A stretch of 64,000 bases of DNA from Cellvibrio japonicus Ueda107 (lineage in GTDB: Bacteria > Pseudomonadota > Gammaproteobacteria > Pseudomonadales > Cellvibrionaceae), in the NCBI RefSeq assembly GCF_000019225.1, contig NC_010995.1, positions 2,488,501 through 2,552,500 on the forward strand, read 5' to 3'. Each line of letters starts with the position of its first letter. Position 1 is the stretch's first letter. Positions 53,151 through 62,140 of this stretch are shown here, piece by piece. The translations under genes and the position numbers were made by a program. The notes below the pieces were generated by a model. That model had not been told where the DNA came from. It searched no databases and saw nothing but the letters and a program-made list of their open reading frames with translations.

Positions 53151-54194
53151 TTACCTCAAACGAAAATGAACAGGAGATTGTGAGCGAAGGCGCTCGGCGG
53201 CCTGCTCGGGTGACAGGTCTCGCTGGGGCTCGGCCATCATTTCGTAGCCAACCATGAACTTACGGACACTGGCACTGCGCAACAGGGGGGGATAGAAATG
53301 GGCATGCAGCTGCCAATGATTTACATCATCTGTGCCAAATGGCGCACCGTGCCATCCCATGGAATAGGGAAAGGAACATTGGAACAGGTTGTCATAACGC
53401 GCTGTCAGGTCGCGCAATATCTGCCCCAGGCTGACCTGCTCAGCATCATTAAGGTCGGTGATACGGGCGCGTTGTGCCTTGGGTAGCAACAGGGTTTCAA
53501 ACGGCCAGGCCGCCCAAAAAGGGACAACTACCAGCCAATGCTCATTGTCCACGACCACCCGCTCACCCGCCGCCAGTTCCTTTTGAACATAATTCACCAG
53601 CAAATTACGCTCCTGGCTTGCCAGGAATTGGCGCTGTTGATCATCTTCTTTCTTCACCAGGCTAGGCATCTGGCTCTGCGCCCAAATTTGCCCGTGAGGA
53701 TGGGGATTGGAGCAGCCCATCACGGCGCCTTTGTTCTCGAAAATCTGGACAGATGGATAGCCTTGGCCCAAATCTTCGGCCTCCCGTATCCAGGTATGAA
53801 TCACAGCCAGGATTTCCTCATCGCTCAACAAAGGCAGAGTTTTGCTGTGGTCCGGGGAAAAGCAAATTACCCGACTAGTCCCCTGCTCCGCCTGGATTTG
53901 AAACAGGGGGTCAGATGAAGTTGGCGCTGCTGGTACTTCCGGCATCAAAGCGGCAAAATCATTGGTAAATACATAAGTCGTCTGGTAGACAGGGTTTAGC
54001 TCACCACCAACACGGACATTACCAGGGCACAAATAGCAAGAGGGATCATGGCACGGGCTCTCCGGCCACTGATTAGCCTCCTGTTGCCCCTGCCAGGGAC
54101 GCTTGTTGCGATGGGGGGATACCAGCAACCACTCCCCTGTCAGGGGGTTAAAGCGCCGGTGTGGATGATCATTGACCGAAAAAGAATTACTCAT
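53151..54194 (-). CDS. galT: Galactose-1-phosphate uridylyltransferase
   Basis: Transfers UMP between UDP-glucose and galactose 1-phosphate. 347 residues from MSNSFSVND. Zinc ligands C53 and C56 (CYLCPGN), active-site motif NPHPHGQIW (H165-P-H167, nucleophile H167), and the N-terminal HRRFNPLTGEWLLVSPHRNK region split at residue 30. Length matches E. coli GalT (348). An upstream in-frame start at 54230 is ignored. A small hairpin (54197-54210) sits just before the ATG. First gene of galTK. Confidence 0.96.
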   Translation of the reverse strand: MSNSFSVNDHPHRRFNPLTGEWLLVSPHRNKRPWQGQQEANQWPESPCHDPSCYLCPGNVRVGGELNPVYQTTYVFTNDFAALMPEVPAAPTSSDPLFQIQAEQGTSRVICFSPDHSKTLPLLSDEEILAVIHTWIREAEDLGQGYPSVQIFENKGAVMGCSNPHPHGQIWAQSQMPSLVKKEDDQQRQFLASQERNLLVNYVQKELAAGERVVVDNEHWLVVVPFWAAWPFETLLLPKAQRARITDLNDAEQVSLGQILRDLTARYDNLFQCSFPYSMGWHGAPFGTDDVNHWQLHAHFYPPLLRSASVRKFMVGYEMMAEPQRDLSPEQAAERLRSQSPVHFRLR

Positions 54195-54196
54195 AG

Positions 54197-54210
54197 ATAC
54201 GTCTTCGTAT
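54197..54210 (-). promoter_or_regulatory. Small hairpin over the galT ribosome site
   Basis: In the mRNA AUACG-AAGA-CGUAU ends two bases before the AUG; the loop holds the only purine-rich Shine-Dalgarno candidate. It may affect translation, though a five-base stem is weak. Confidence 0.35.
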
Positions 54211-54327
54211 AGCAGCAAGGCGATGGACAAACTCAGAATTTATACATATATATATGATAATTATCTTGGGTGCCAATGTATCCCAAAAATAAACCTTATT
54301 CAATCACCCGATGCAAATTCACAACAT

Positions 54328-54363
54328 AAAAAAAGCAGGGTTCCCGGAAGGAACCCTGCTTTT
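54328..54363 (-). terminator. Terminator of dgkA
   Basis: AAAAGCAGGGTTCC-CGGAA-GGAACCCTGCTTTT, a 14-bp stem followed on the minus strand by a T run, 24 bases after the dgkA stop. Confidence 0.92.
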
Positions 54364-54386
54364 AAATATAGTTGTTGACAGCTGGA

Positions 54387-54764
54387 TCAATAACCGAGAA
54401 AACGATCGTAGGCGATGATGCCCCAAATAAGGGTCAACAATACCAGGCTGACAAACACCAGTGCCGACCCTATATCTTTAGCCCGACCAGACAACTCGTG
54501 CTTTTCGGAGCCAGTACGATCCACGACAGCTTCTACCGATGAATTGGCAAGCTCCGCCATCCAAACCCAGAAAATGCTGGCAATCAGCAAGATTAACTCT
54601 ACCGGGGTTCGCGCTAACCAGAATGCGCAAGGCAACAGGATTAACCCCAAAACCACCTCCTGACGAAAAGCAGCCTCATGCCGCCAGGCAGCAGCAAACC
54701 CTTTCATTGAATACCCAAAAGCATCGATCACACGAGCGATACCTGTTTTACCCGGTTTTCCCAT
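54387..54764 (-). CDS. dgkA: Diacylglycerol kinase (integral membrane)
   Basis: 125 residues with three membrane helices. The DgkA signature ELANSSVEAVVDRTG (about 71-85, with catalytic Glu) is followed by HELSGRAKDIGSALVF. It phosphorylates diacylglycerol to phosphatidate in the inner membrane for lipid recycling. The opening AFGYSMKGFAAAWRHEAAFRQE is typical. Divergent from the PAP2 gene across 153 bases. Confidence 0.94.
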   Translation of the reverse strand: MGKPGKTGIARVIDAFGYSMKGFAAAWRHEAAFRQEVVLGLILLPCAFWLARTPVELILLIASIFWVWMAELANSSVEAVVDRTGSEKHELSGRAKDIGSALVFVSLVLLTLIWGIIAYDRFLGY

Positions 54765-54917
54765 CGATTCTCTCCAGAACAGCGGGGCGTCACCCCATTT
54801 TCACCAAGTGTTCACAAAACAGTCATATGGCAATGATTAACTGGATATGCGAGCCCTGTGCATCTCTTTACCCGCTCGCCTGTTCCATCCACCTGTTTTG
54901 ATAGAAGGCGGTGAATC

Positions 54918-55460
54918 ATGAACACTTTTCTACGGCGAGTCCACCACTGGGACACCCTGGCATTCTTATGGGTGCATGTGACAAAAGGTTTTCAATACCG
55001 AAAATCCGTTCGCTTTATTTCACGTACTGGCGACGGCCATTTATACCTGGTTGTTGCACTGTTGTTGTTATGGCTCGACCAGGGAAATGGCAGCCACTTT
55101 TTTTGGGCGGGTATCCTTGCTTATAGCCTGGATGTAAGCTTGTACTTGTTACTCAAAAATTTGATCAAACGCGACAGACCTGCAGCCAAACTGGATTTTT
55201 ATGAAGCCTGGATTACCCCATCTGACCAGTTTAGCTTTCCATCGGGCCATACCGCAGCCGCTTTCCTGTTCGCGTGCCTGGTCGCTAATTTTTATCCCGT
55301 ATTTGCTGTACTCGCTTTTCTATGGGCAGCGTGCATAGGTGCGAGTCGTGTCTTATTGGGTGTCCACTACCCAACCGACATTGTAGCCGGAGCTATTTTG
55401 GGCAGCAGTTGCGCTGCACTCGGGCTTTATATGCAGGGGCAATTTTTTGTTTTTGCCTAG
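54918..55460 (+). CDS. PAP2 family membrane phosphatase
   Basis: 180 residues, about five membrane helices. The three phosphatase motifs are complete: KNLIKRDRPAA (C1), PSGHTAAAF (C2) and SRVLLGVHYPTDIVAGA (C3, with the catalytic His). It hydrolyses a lipid phosphate (phosphatidate, undecaprenyl diphosphate or lipid A type); which one cannot be said. The next gene, a glycosyltransferase, starts 88 bases later on the same strand. Confidence 0.91.
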   Translation: MNTFLRRVHHWDTLAFLWVHVTKGFQYRKSVRFISRTGDGHLYLVVALLLLWLDQGNGSHFFWAGILAYSLDVSLYLLLKNLIKRDRPAAKLDFYEAWITPSDQFSFPSGHTAAAFLFACLVANFYPVFAVLAFLWAACIGASRVLLGVHYPTDIVAGAILGSSCAALGLYMQGQFFVFA

Positions 55461-55548
55461 TCAACACAACCTATCACACTCTTGTCTTCGTTCACTTGCC
55501 TCGCATTGATTCACTCCAGTGCAGGGCAATTTTTTATTGGGGCTTTGC

Positions 55549-56613
55549 ATGAAAATACTTTACGGCGTCCAGGGTACAGGTAATGGCCATATCACCCGTG
55601 CACGAATTATGGCTAAGGCGTTGGCGGAAGCGGGGGCACAGGTAGACTGGGTATTTTCCGGGCGCGAGCGCAGTGGCTTTTTTGATATGGATGCATTCGG
55701 CAACTACCAAAGTTATCAAGGCCTGACGTTTGTAACTCGCAGCGGTCGCGTACTTTTTTTTAAAACAGCACTGGCTGCAAACCTTGGCCAGCTGTATCAG
55801 GATATTCGCCACCTCAACGTGGACGGTTACGACCTTATCATTAATGATTTTGAGCCTGTTTCAGCCTGGGCTGCTCGACGAGCGGGAAAAAAAGTTATCG
55901 GGATTTCCCACCAAAACGCCTTTCTTTACGATATCCCCAAATATGGCAGTAATCTTGCCGTCAATTGGTTTATGCGTAACTTTGCGCCTGTCGACTTGCC
56001 AATTGGCCTGCACTGGCATCATTTCAACCAACCTATACTTCCTCCGTTGGTAGAGCATTCCCACTACACCAACATCTCCACGCCCCGCCATTATCTGGTG
56101 TATTTACCCTTTGCAGGCCTGGATGACATAGTTCCCCAGCTGCGTGCGTTTCCCGATTATCATTTTTATATATACCAACCCGTTCCAGCTGCCTATGACG
56201 AAGGTCATATCCATATTCGCCCCTTTTCACGAGAAGGTTTCCAACAGGATTTACATCGTTGCGAGGGTGTTATTTGCAGTGCCGGATTTGAATTACCCAG
56301 TGAGGCCATTCATTTGGGTAAAAAATTGTTGGTGCAACCGGTAGCCGGGCAAATGGAACAAAAATCCAATGCCATAGCACTGGATCAATTAGGCTATGGG
56401 TCAGTCGCCAACCAGTTAAATGCATCTGCAATTGGACGCTGGCTCCCCCTCAAGCCGCCCTCAACCCCACGCCATTATCCGGATGTAGCAAAAGCCTTGG
56501 TCAATTGGCTGATTAACACAGGGGGAGAAAATTTCGAACACTTGCAGAAGCAGCTATGGTCGGATTGGCAGTCATCCAACAGTGAAAACACATCGCCGCA
56601 TTTTGCCAAATGA
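55549..56613 (+). CDS. Glycosyltransferase of the MJ1255/VC2487 family
   Basis: 354 residues from MKILYGVQGTGNGHITRARI. The GT-B (MurG-like) opening GTGNGH is clear. The second half has ICSAGFELPSEAIHLGKKLLVQP, the UDP-sugar binding region (about 245-270). This matches the family of uncharacterised glycosyltransferases named after MJ1255 and VC2487. Acceptor and sugar are unknown. With the PAP2 phosphatase upstream and dgkA beyond, a role in glycolipid metabolism is possible (inference). A start ten codons earlier is in frame but poorer. Confidence 0.84.
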   Translation: MKILYGVQGTGNGHITRARIMAKALAEAGAQVDWVFSGRERSGFFDMDAFGNYQSYQGLTFVTRSGRVLFFKTALAANLGQLYQDIRHLNVDGYDLIINDFEPVSAWAARRAGKKVIGISHQNAFLYDIPKYGSNLAVNWFMRNFAPVDLPIGLHWHHFNQPILPPLVEHSHYTNISTPRHYLVYLPFAGLDDIVPQLRAFPDYHFYIYQPVPAAYDEGHIHIRPFSREGFQQDLHRCEGVICSAGFELPSEAIHLGKKLLVQPVAGQMEQKSNAIALDQLGYGSVANQLNASAIGRWLPLKPPSTPRHYPDVAKALVNWLINTGGENFEHLQKQLWSDWQSSNSENTSPHFAK

Positions 56614-56616
56614 TGC

Positions 56617-57036
56617 TTAGTCGGGCATGATCGGGCGGCGCGAAGCCTTGATCGCGCCGCGCAGATTTTTACTATCCAACCGACGTTGACGCGAAGCAAA
56701 GGTCGGCTTGGTGGCATAACGGGGCTTTAGCGGTTTTATGGCACCGGCAACCAGCTCCTGCAAGCGTTGGAGTGCATCCTCACGGTTTTGATCCTGGGTG
56801 CGATAACGCTGGGCTTTGATAATTAATACACCCTCACGGGTAATACGTTTGTCATCCAGTGCCATTAATCTAGCTTTGTGGATATCGCTAAGCGATGAAC
56901 GGAGGATATCGAAACGCAAATGTATCGCACTCGACACCTTATTGACGTTTTGCCCACCCGCCCCTTGGGCGCGCATAGCCGTGAGCTCTATTTCACTGAG
57001 GGGAATGGCCACATGGGCATTGATAACCAACAACAT
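56617..57036 (-). CDS. arfB: Alternative ribosome-rescue factor ArfB
   Basis: 139 residues. The release-factor GGQ motif is present (AQGAGGQNVNKVSSAIHLRF, about 25-44). The C-terminal basic tail (TKPTFASRQRRLDSKN, then KASRR) is the mRNA-channel tail needed to enter stalled ribosomes. It hydrolyses peptidyl-tRNA on ribosomes without a stop codon. It follows rseC by 12 bases, so it is apparently part of the algU transcript, in the place where Pseudomonas has mucD. Confidence 0.93.
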   Translation of the reverse strand: MLLVINAHVAIPLSEIELTAMRAQGAGGQNVNKVSSAIHLRFDILRSSLSDIHKARLMALDDKRITREGVLIIKAQRYRTQDQNREDALQRLQELVAGAIKPLKPRYATKPTFASRQRRLDSKNLRGAIKASRRPIMPD

Positions 57037-57048
57037 ACGCGCCCATCG

Positions 57049-57525
57049 TTATTGGTGCGGAGATGCCGGCTGGTAAAAATGGAGAGGCTTTCGCTCATCC
57101 ACCAACACGGGCTGCAAACGGCTATCGTAACGACTACGAACAGCATGCCAACGAAGAAATAATCCCCCTAATACCAACCCACCCAGCGCACCCAAGCCAC
57201 TGGCAAGATCCGACGCAAACAACACTTGCCCACCAACAGCACCCAATACAATGAGCAGCAGTGGCATCACATACGCCAACAGGGAAGCTTTAACGACAAC
57301 ATCTTCGGGAATACCTATCTGGATATCATCACCAATCCGATAATGGGCAGGGTCTCTCCCTTCCAGCAACACCCAAAGGTAAGAGGGGTTGGCACCCCAC
57401 TTAGCCATCAAACTCTGGCCACACCCTTTTTCAGCCTTGCAAGTACCGCACACAGAGCGCTGAATAGTCTCAACCCAAACACCTTCAGGTTCAATAGACA
57501 CTATTTTACCGGTTTCCAGAATCAT
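57049..57525 (-). CDS. rseC: RseC/MucC family membrane protein
   Basis: 158 residues from MILETGKIVSIEPEGVW. Four N-terminal cysteines in RSVCGTCKAEKGCG (three of them here) and two membrane helices (about 88-108 and 112-130) are the RseC pattern. RseC influences the SigE/AlgU response and SoxR reduction. The ATG at 57525 is preceded by AGGCGGGAT; a GTG four codons earlier is possible. Lies 41 bases after mucB. Confidence 0.9.
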   Translation of the reverse strand: MILETGKIVSIEPEGVWVETIQRSVCGTCKAEKGCGQSLMAKWGANPSYLWVLLEGRDPAHYRIGDDIQIGIPEDVVVKASLLAYVMPLLLIVLGAVGGQVLFASDLASGLGALGGLVLGGLFLRWHAVRSRYDSRLQPVLVDERKPLHFYQPASPHQ

Positions 57526-57566
57526 ATCCCGCCTCACAATGCTGTACCTGGAGCACTAAACCCCAA

Positions 57567-58565
57567 TTAACGCCTGGAGATATTTTGCGCAATTTTTTGC
57601 GCTGTGACGACCGGAATCTCACCAACAACCGTGACGCGATAACGCTCACTGCCAATTTCCAACTGATCCATCGCGGCCAGAGTAGCGCCACGCTGGGCCA
57701 CACCCTCAGGAGAGGCCTGGGAAGATGGCTCGATAAAGATAGAAAAGCTGGTTAACCCATCGGTGTACATCAGCATATCTATGTGATCCCTTACCTGCTT
57801 CTGGCCTACAAATACAAAACCTGGCGGTGCCCAATTCAAATGCCACCCGGAAGGCTCTTTAACATCGGACGGATTACATTCAGGTACGGCAATATCAGCA
57901 TCGCGATGCAAACGTGGCTTGGGTAACTGTTTGATTTGGGTGAGATCCGGGTTTAACTCCAGTTCCACAAATTGGTAGCGTTCCAATGGGCGAGCGGATT
58001 CATCCACCAGCCAGGACTTCAGCACCAAGCCTGTCTCATTATCGATACTCAGGAAATAACTGTAGCGATAATTATCCAGGGGAATCGCCAAAAGCACCGT
58101 GGCATTGCGTCCGGCAACACGCTCTATGCCCCGAATTTCAAAACGATAGAGTTCCGTTAGCTGGGCCAATCGAGCCCCCATATTCAATATCTTGCCTTGC
58201 AACAGCTGGTCGCCAAGGGATTTACAATCCAACGCACGTCCTGAACGTGAAATTTCACGTTCAGGGCCATTCAAATGCTGCAGCCGCTCATACTGGATAC
58301 CATCCTCGACCCAATGGAAAATACGAAACCCCTGCAAAGCGGGGTTATCCTTGTGCTGGTAGGTAAAGGTTCCCTGATAGTTGACTTGGTGCGATCGTGT
58401 AGCCATCTTCGCCAATAGTGATGCTACTTCTTCATTATTTGAAGACACCTGGGAGGTCTCGGCGACGGCCTTTACCGATGGCAATAACACCATCAACAGG
58501 CATAGGCAAAGCCCTATAGCATGACCATATCGGTAACCAGAGAGGATAACGTGAGGGATTAACAT
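57567..58565 (-). CDS. mucB: RseB/MucB, periplasmic regulator of AlgU
   Basis: 332 residues with an N-terminal signal peptide (about 15-36, ending VKAVAE). The MucB/RseB lipid-sensing fold has MATRSHQVNYQGTFTYQH, RIFHWVEDGIQYERLQHLNG (two pieces) and EIGSERYRVTVVGEIPVVTA at the end. It binds the anti-sigma factor in the periplasm and protects it from cleavage until released by envelope stress. It follows mucA by 98 bases. Confidence 0.93.
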   Translation of the reverse strand: MLIPHVILSGYRYGHAIGLCLCLLMVLLPSVKAVAETSQVSSNNEEVASLLAKMATRSHQVNYQGTFTYQHKDNPALQGFRIFHWVEDGIQYERLQHLNGPEREISRSGRALDCKSLGDQLLQGKILNMGARLAQLTELYRFEIRGIERVAGRNATVLLAIPLDNYRYSYFLSIDNETGLVLKSWLVDESARPLERYQFVELELNPDLTQIKQLPKPRLHRDADIAVPECNPSDVKEPSGWHLNWAPPGFVFVGQKQVRDHIDMLMYTDGLTSFSIFIEPSSQASPEGVAQRGATLAAMDQLEIGSERYRVTVVGEIPVVTAQKIAQNISRR

Positions 58566-58663
58566 CTTATAGCTCTATGCCATGGACTGGATGAGCAGCA
58601 TAACTGCTCACCCTGAGAGAAAAAAGCGGAAGGGAAACTGACCGAAAGGACGATACTAAAAAA

Positions 58664-59359
58664 CTACTCCTCTTCCGTCAGAATCACCCGGGTAAACGGC
58701 AACATCCCCTGACCGGAATTAAGCGCTGCGTTTCCAGAATGCTCCTCAATCAACTGATTAACATAGACACTGACGTCTTCGTTATAAATCGGAGCAGCTT
58801 CCTGGCGCGGTACAAACATTACACGGCGACTTTCCTGTGGGCGATTTTCATAACCACTTTGAACAGCTACGGTACGCGCTGAGAGTGCCGGTGCGTTAAT
58901 TCCTGAGGGAAGATCCGGAGGATTTACAGCAGGTGTATTGACCACCGGAGTCGCAGGGGTATTAGTCCCCGCAATACCTGCCTCTGGCAATTGGGTTTGC
59001 TGGTATTGCTGTACCCCAAGGATAACAGCACCAGCCACCGAAGCAGCCACAGCGACGCGCCCAAGCTGCTGCCACCAGGGCAAAGATTGGGCTGCAGCTG
59101 CTTGATTAACAGCCGAACTATGGGCTGGTTCATCGACCAATGCAGCACTGACGCGGGATGCAAAATCCATATCTGCCAAGGTTGGCAGATCCTGGCGCAA
59201 ACTCGCACTGGCGAGTTGATAGCGAGCCCAGGTCGACTTAAGCTCGGCATCAGACCCTGCCGCTTTCAGCAGGCGCATCAGCTCCAGCTCAGAGGCCTGA
59301 TTATCCATCAGCGCAGATAAGGATTCTGCCAGCGCTTGCGATGAGGTTTGCTCTGTCAT
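58664..59359 (-). CDS. mucA: Anti-sigma factor MucA/RseA
   Basis: 231 residues. The N-terminal AlgU-binding domain has ESLSALMDNQASELELMRLL and WARYQLASASLRQDL. One membrane helix (about 87-106, RVAVAASVAGAVILGVQQY) and a periplasmic domain with a Pro/Asn/Thr-rich linker follow. Its last residues (VILTEEE) resemble the MucA C-terminal region rather than a strong hydrophobic DegS signal. It holds AlgU at the membrane. A 245-base gap separates it from algU, unusually wide. Confidence 0.92.
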   Translation of the reverse strand: MTEQTSSQALAESLSALMDNQASELELMRLLKAAGSDAELKSTWARYQLASASLRQDLPTLADMDFASRVSAALVDEPAHSSAVNQAAAAQSLPWWQQLGRVAVAASVAGAVILGVQQYQQTQLPEAGIAGTNTPATPVVNTPAVNPPDLPSGINAPALSARTVAVQSGYENRPQESRRVMFVPRQEAAPIYNEDVSVYVNQLIEEHSGNAALNSGQGMLPFTRVILTEEE

Positions 59360-59604
59360 GCTCTTGCCAATGCCTCTATAAAAATGAACCCATAAAAACA
59401 GTGCTGTGCACCACCTTCAATTTTACTGCTACCGGAATATAGCAACTTGGGGAAGCGGCTACTTACCAGATTTCGTACCGGTTATGACTCAGCCTGTTGT
59501 GATTGGTTCATGAATTTTGAAAAAAATGTGCAAATTTGTTTAGATCCGCTTTACACATCTAAACGCATGTTACCCAAAACTACAACGCCCCGAGTAACAC
59601 AGGA

Positions 59605-60195
59605 TTACAAGTCCTCTACCAGTGGCTTAATCCGCCTATCAATAGCCTCCCTGGCCCGGAAAATCCGCGAGCGAACCGTACCTACCGGGCACTCCATCAC
59701 TTCGGCAATTTCCTCATAACTCAATCCCTCTAACTCCCGCAGGCTAACTGCTGTGCGCAAATCCGGCGGTAAATCCTGAAAAGCTTGTTCAATCGTTGCC
59801 TGTAACTCATCGCGCAACAAACTGCGCTCCGGTGTATTCATCTCATGGATTGCATCATTACCCGGGTAAAACTCTGCCTCATCCACCTCAAGATCACTGG
59901 AGGGAGGACGACGGTTTCGGGCAACCAGATGATTTTTAGCGGTATTAATCGCAATCCGGTATATCCAGGTATAAAAAGCACTATCACCACGAAAATTGGG
60001 TAATGCTCTATAGGCCTTGATAAAAGCCTCCTGAGCCACGTCCTGGGCTTCTGCATGGTCCCGAACCAGGCGACTAATCACCGCCAGCACCTTGTGCTGG
60101 TATTTGATTACCAATAAATCAAATGCACGCTTATCGCCTTTTTGTACACGTTCGACGAGCTGTTGATCCATATCAGGCGCTAATGGCGCTGTCAT
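59605..60195 (-). CDS. algU: Extracytoplasmic stress sigma factor AlgU/RpoE
   Basis: 196 residues of ECF sigma type. Region 2 has DQQLVERVQKGDKRAFDLLV, AQDVAQEAFIKAYRAL and FYTWIYRIAINTAKNHL. Region 4 has LRTAVSLRELEGLSYEEIAE and CPVGTVRSRIFRAREAI. Almost identical in pattern to P. aeruginosa AlgU. The ATG at 60195 has GGGGG eight bases upstream. It controls envelope stress genes and probably itself through the promoter at 60330-60357. First gene of algU-mucA-mucB-rseC-arfB. Confidence 0.96.
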   Translation of the reverse strand: MTAPLAPDMDQQLVERVQKGDKRAFDLLVIKYQHKVLAVISRLVRDHAEAQDVAQEAFIKAYRALPNFRGDSAFYTWIYRIAINTAKNHLVARNRRPPSSDLEVDEAEFYPGNDAIHEMNTPERSLLRDELQATIEQAFQDLPPDLRTAVSLRELEGLSYEEIAEVMECPVGTVRSRIFRAREAIDRRIKPLVEDL

Positions 60196-60329
60196 TCTTT
60201 AACCCCCAAGTACTCCGACAACCTGATCAGAGCCATTATTCGCTGGATGACGGGGAGAGGAACAAAGAGCAATATATGTTCAACACCATCTCACCCAAAC
60301 GTTCAAAATGCTATTAAAAAGAACTCTTT

Positions 60330-60357
60330 CATAGACAGAATTTGTAAGTAAAAGTTC
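60330..60357 (-). promoter_or_regulatory. AlgU/SigE-type promoter of algU
   Basis: -35 GAACTT (60352-60357), 16-base spacer, -10 TCTATG (60330-60335) on the minus strand. This fits the GAACTT-N16/17-TCtgA consensus and predicts autoregulation, with a leader of about 130 bases. Confidence 0.7.
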
Positions 60358-60443
60358 GCGGCGCATTATACGCAGCTAAGCGCATTTCGCCTAAGCCCCA
60401 AAGGGGGAAAGCTATGTATATGTGAAAAAGCCCTGTTGCCGAC

Positions 60444-60472
60444 TTAGCCCTGTCGCCGGGGATTGCTATACT
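60444..60472 (+). promoter_or_regulatory. Probable nadB promoter
   Basis: -10 TATACT (60467-60472) with a weak -35 TTAGCC 17 bases upstream; about 40 bases from the nadB start. Confidence 0.45.
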
Positions 60473-60512
60473 GCGCAGGTTTTTTTGCCTTTCTGGTTTG
60501 TGGAATACCGAG

Positions 60513-62135
60513 ATGAACAAACACTATCTGCACGATGTACTGGTCGTAGGCTCAGGTGCTGCCGGTTTAACACTGGCTTTGAGTCTAGCCCAACATGCCA
60601 AAGTTGCGGTCCTGTGCAAAACCCTGGTTAACCATGGCTCCACCTGGTTTGCCCAGGGCGGCATAGCAGCCGTGCTGGACAACCAGGACTCCATTGATGC
60701 CCATGTGTCGGACACCCTGATCGCCGGGGCCGGCCTTTGCCATGAAGATGCAGTGCGCTTTACCGTTGAGAATAGCAAGGCTGCCATTGAATGGTTAATT
60801 CAACAGGGGGTTATGTTCACCCGGGAAAGCGGCAGTGCCGACTACCACCTCACACAGGAAGGTGGACATAGCCATCGTCGTATCATCCACAGTGCGGACG
60901 CCACTGGCCAGGCAGTTCACTCCACCCTTATTGAGCAGGTACAACAGCAGCCCAATATTGAGGTTTTCGAACATCACGTAGCCGTTAACCTGATAACCCA
61001 GGCCGATACAAACTCCCGCAAATTACGTTGTACTGGTGCCTACGTCCTGGATAGCCAGGCTGACCGGGTCGATGTTTTCCAGGCCAAGGTTGTCGTACTG
61101 GCGACTGGAGGTGCCAGCAAGGTATATCTCTATACCAGTAATCCGGACAGCGCCAGTGGCGATGGTATTGCTATGGCCTGGCGTGCAGGTTGTCGCGTAG
61201 CCAATATGGAATTTAACCAATTCCATCCAACTTGCCTGTATCACCCCAAAGCCAAAAACTTTTTGATTACCGAAGCCCTGCGCGGCGAGGGCGCCTATCT
61301 TCGACTACCCAATGGTGAGCGCTTTATGCCGCGCCTTGATGAGCGCGCTGAACTCGCTCCCCGCGATATAGTAGCCCGCGCAATAGACCACGAAATTAAG
61401 CGGCTGGGTTGCGATTGTGTATATCTCGATATCAGCCACAAATCACCAGACTTTATCAGCGAGCACTTCCCCACCGTAAAAGCCCGCTGCCTTGAGTTTG
61501 GTATCGACATTACTAAAGAGCCTATTCCTGTTGTCCCTGCTGCCCACTACACCTGTGGCGGAGTGGTTGTCGATAATGCGGGAAGAACCGACCTAAAACA
61601 TCTGTATGCAATCGGCGAAACATCCTTTACCGGTTTACACGGTGCCAACCGTATGGCCAGCAACTCACTGCTGGAATGTATTGTCTATGCCCAATCTGCA
61701 GCCAGGGATATCCTCCATAAACTTGAGCAAATAGACGTGCCTGAAACATCTCCCCAATGGGACGATTCCCGGGTACGCAACTCTGATGAAGATGTTGTCA
61801 TCTCTCACAACTGGGATGAGCTACGCCGTTTTATGTGGGACTATGTGGGTATAGTTCGCACCCATAAACGCCTTGAGCGCGCGACTCACCGTATTAAATT
61901 GCTGCAAAAAGAAATTGCCGAGTACTACAGTAATTACAAGGTAAGCAGCGACTTGATTGAATTGCGCAATCTGGCAACAGTAGCAGAATTGATTATTCGC
62001 TCAGCACATGAGCGCAAGGAAAGCCGTGGCCTGCATTATTCCCTGGATTACCCGGATAAATCCCCTATTGCACGCGATACCATCCTGGTTCCTACCAACT
62101 TTGCCAGCCAGGATATTATCGTATCCAAAAGCTGA
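60513..62135 (+). CDS. nadB: L-aspartate oxidase
   Basis: FAD enzyme that oxidises L-aspartate to iminoaspartate in NAD synthesis. 540 residues from MNKHYLHDVL. FAD Rossmann motif VVGSGAAGLTLAL (about 11), STWFAQGGIAAV (about 46), substrate loop THEGGHSHRRI-like TQEGGHSHRRI (about 116), MEFNQFHPTCLY (about 232) and HYTCGGVVVD with GLHGANRMASNSLLE (about 350-390). An upstream in-frame TTG (60498) would add five residues; the ATG at 60513 is preferred. Divergent from algU, as in Pseudomonas. Confidence 0.96.
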   Translation: MNKHYLHDVLVVGSGAAGLTLALSLAQHAKVAVLCKTLVNHGSTWFAQGGIAAVLDNQDSIDAHVSDTLIAGAGLCHEDAVRFTVENSKAAIEWLIQQGVMFTRESGSADYHLTQEGGHSHRRIIHSADATGQAVHSTLIEQVQQQPNIEVFEHHVAVNLITQADTNSRKLRCTGAYVLDSQADRVDVFQAKVVVLATGGASKVYLYTSNPDSASGDGIAMAWRAGCRVANMEFNQFHPTCLYHPKAKNFLITEALRGEGAYLRLPNGERFMPRLDERAELAPRDIVARAIDHEIKRLGCDCVYLDISHKSPDFISEHFPTVKARCLEFGIDITKEPIPVVPAAHYTCGGVVVDNAGRTDLKHLYAIGETSFTGLHGANRMASNSLLECIVYAQSAARDILHKLEQIDVPETSPQWDDSRVRNSDEDVVISHNWDELRRFMWDYVGIVRTHKRLERATHRIKLLQKEIAEYYSNYKVSSDLIELRNLATVAELIIRSAHERKESRGLHYSLDYPDKSPIARDTILVPTNFASQDIIVSKS

Positions 62136-62140
62136 GGGAC

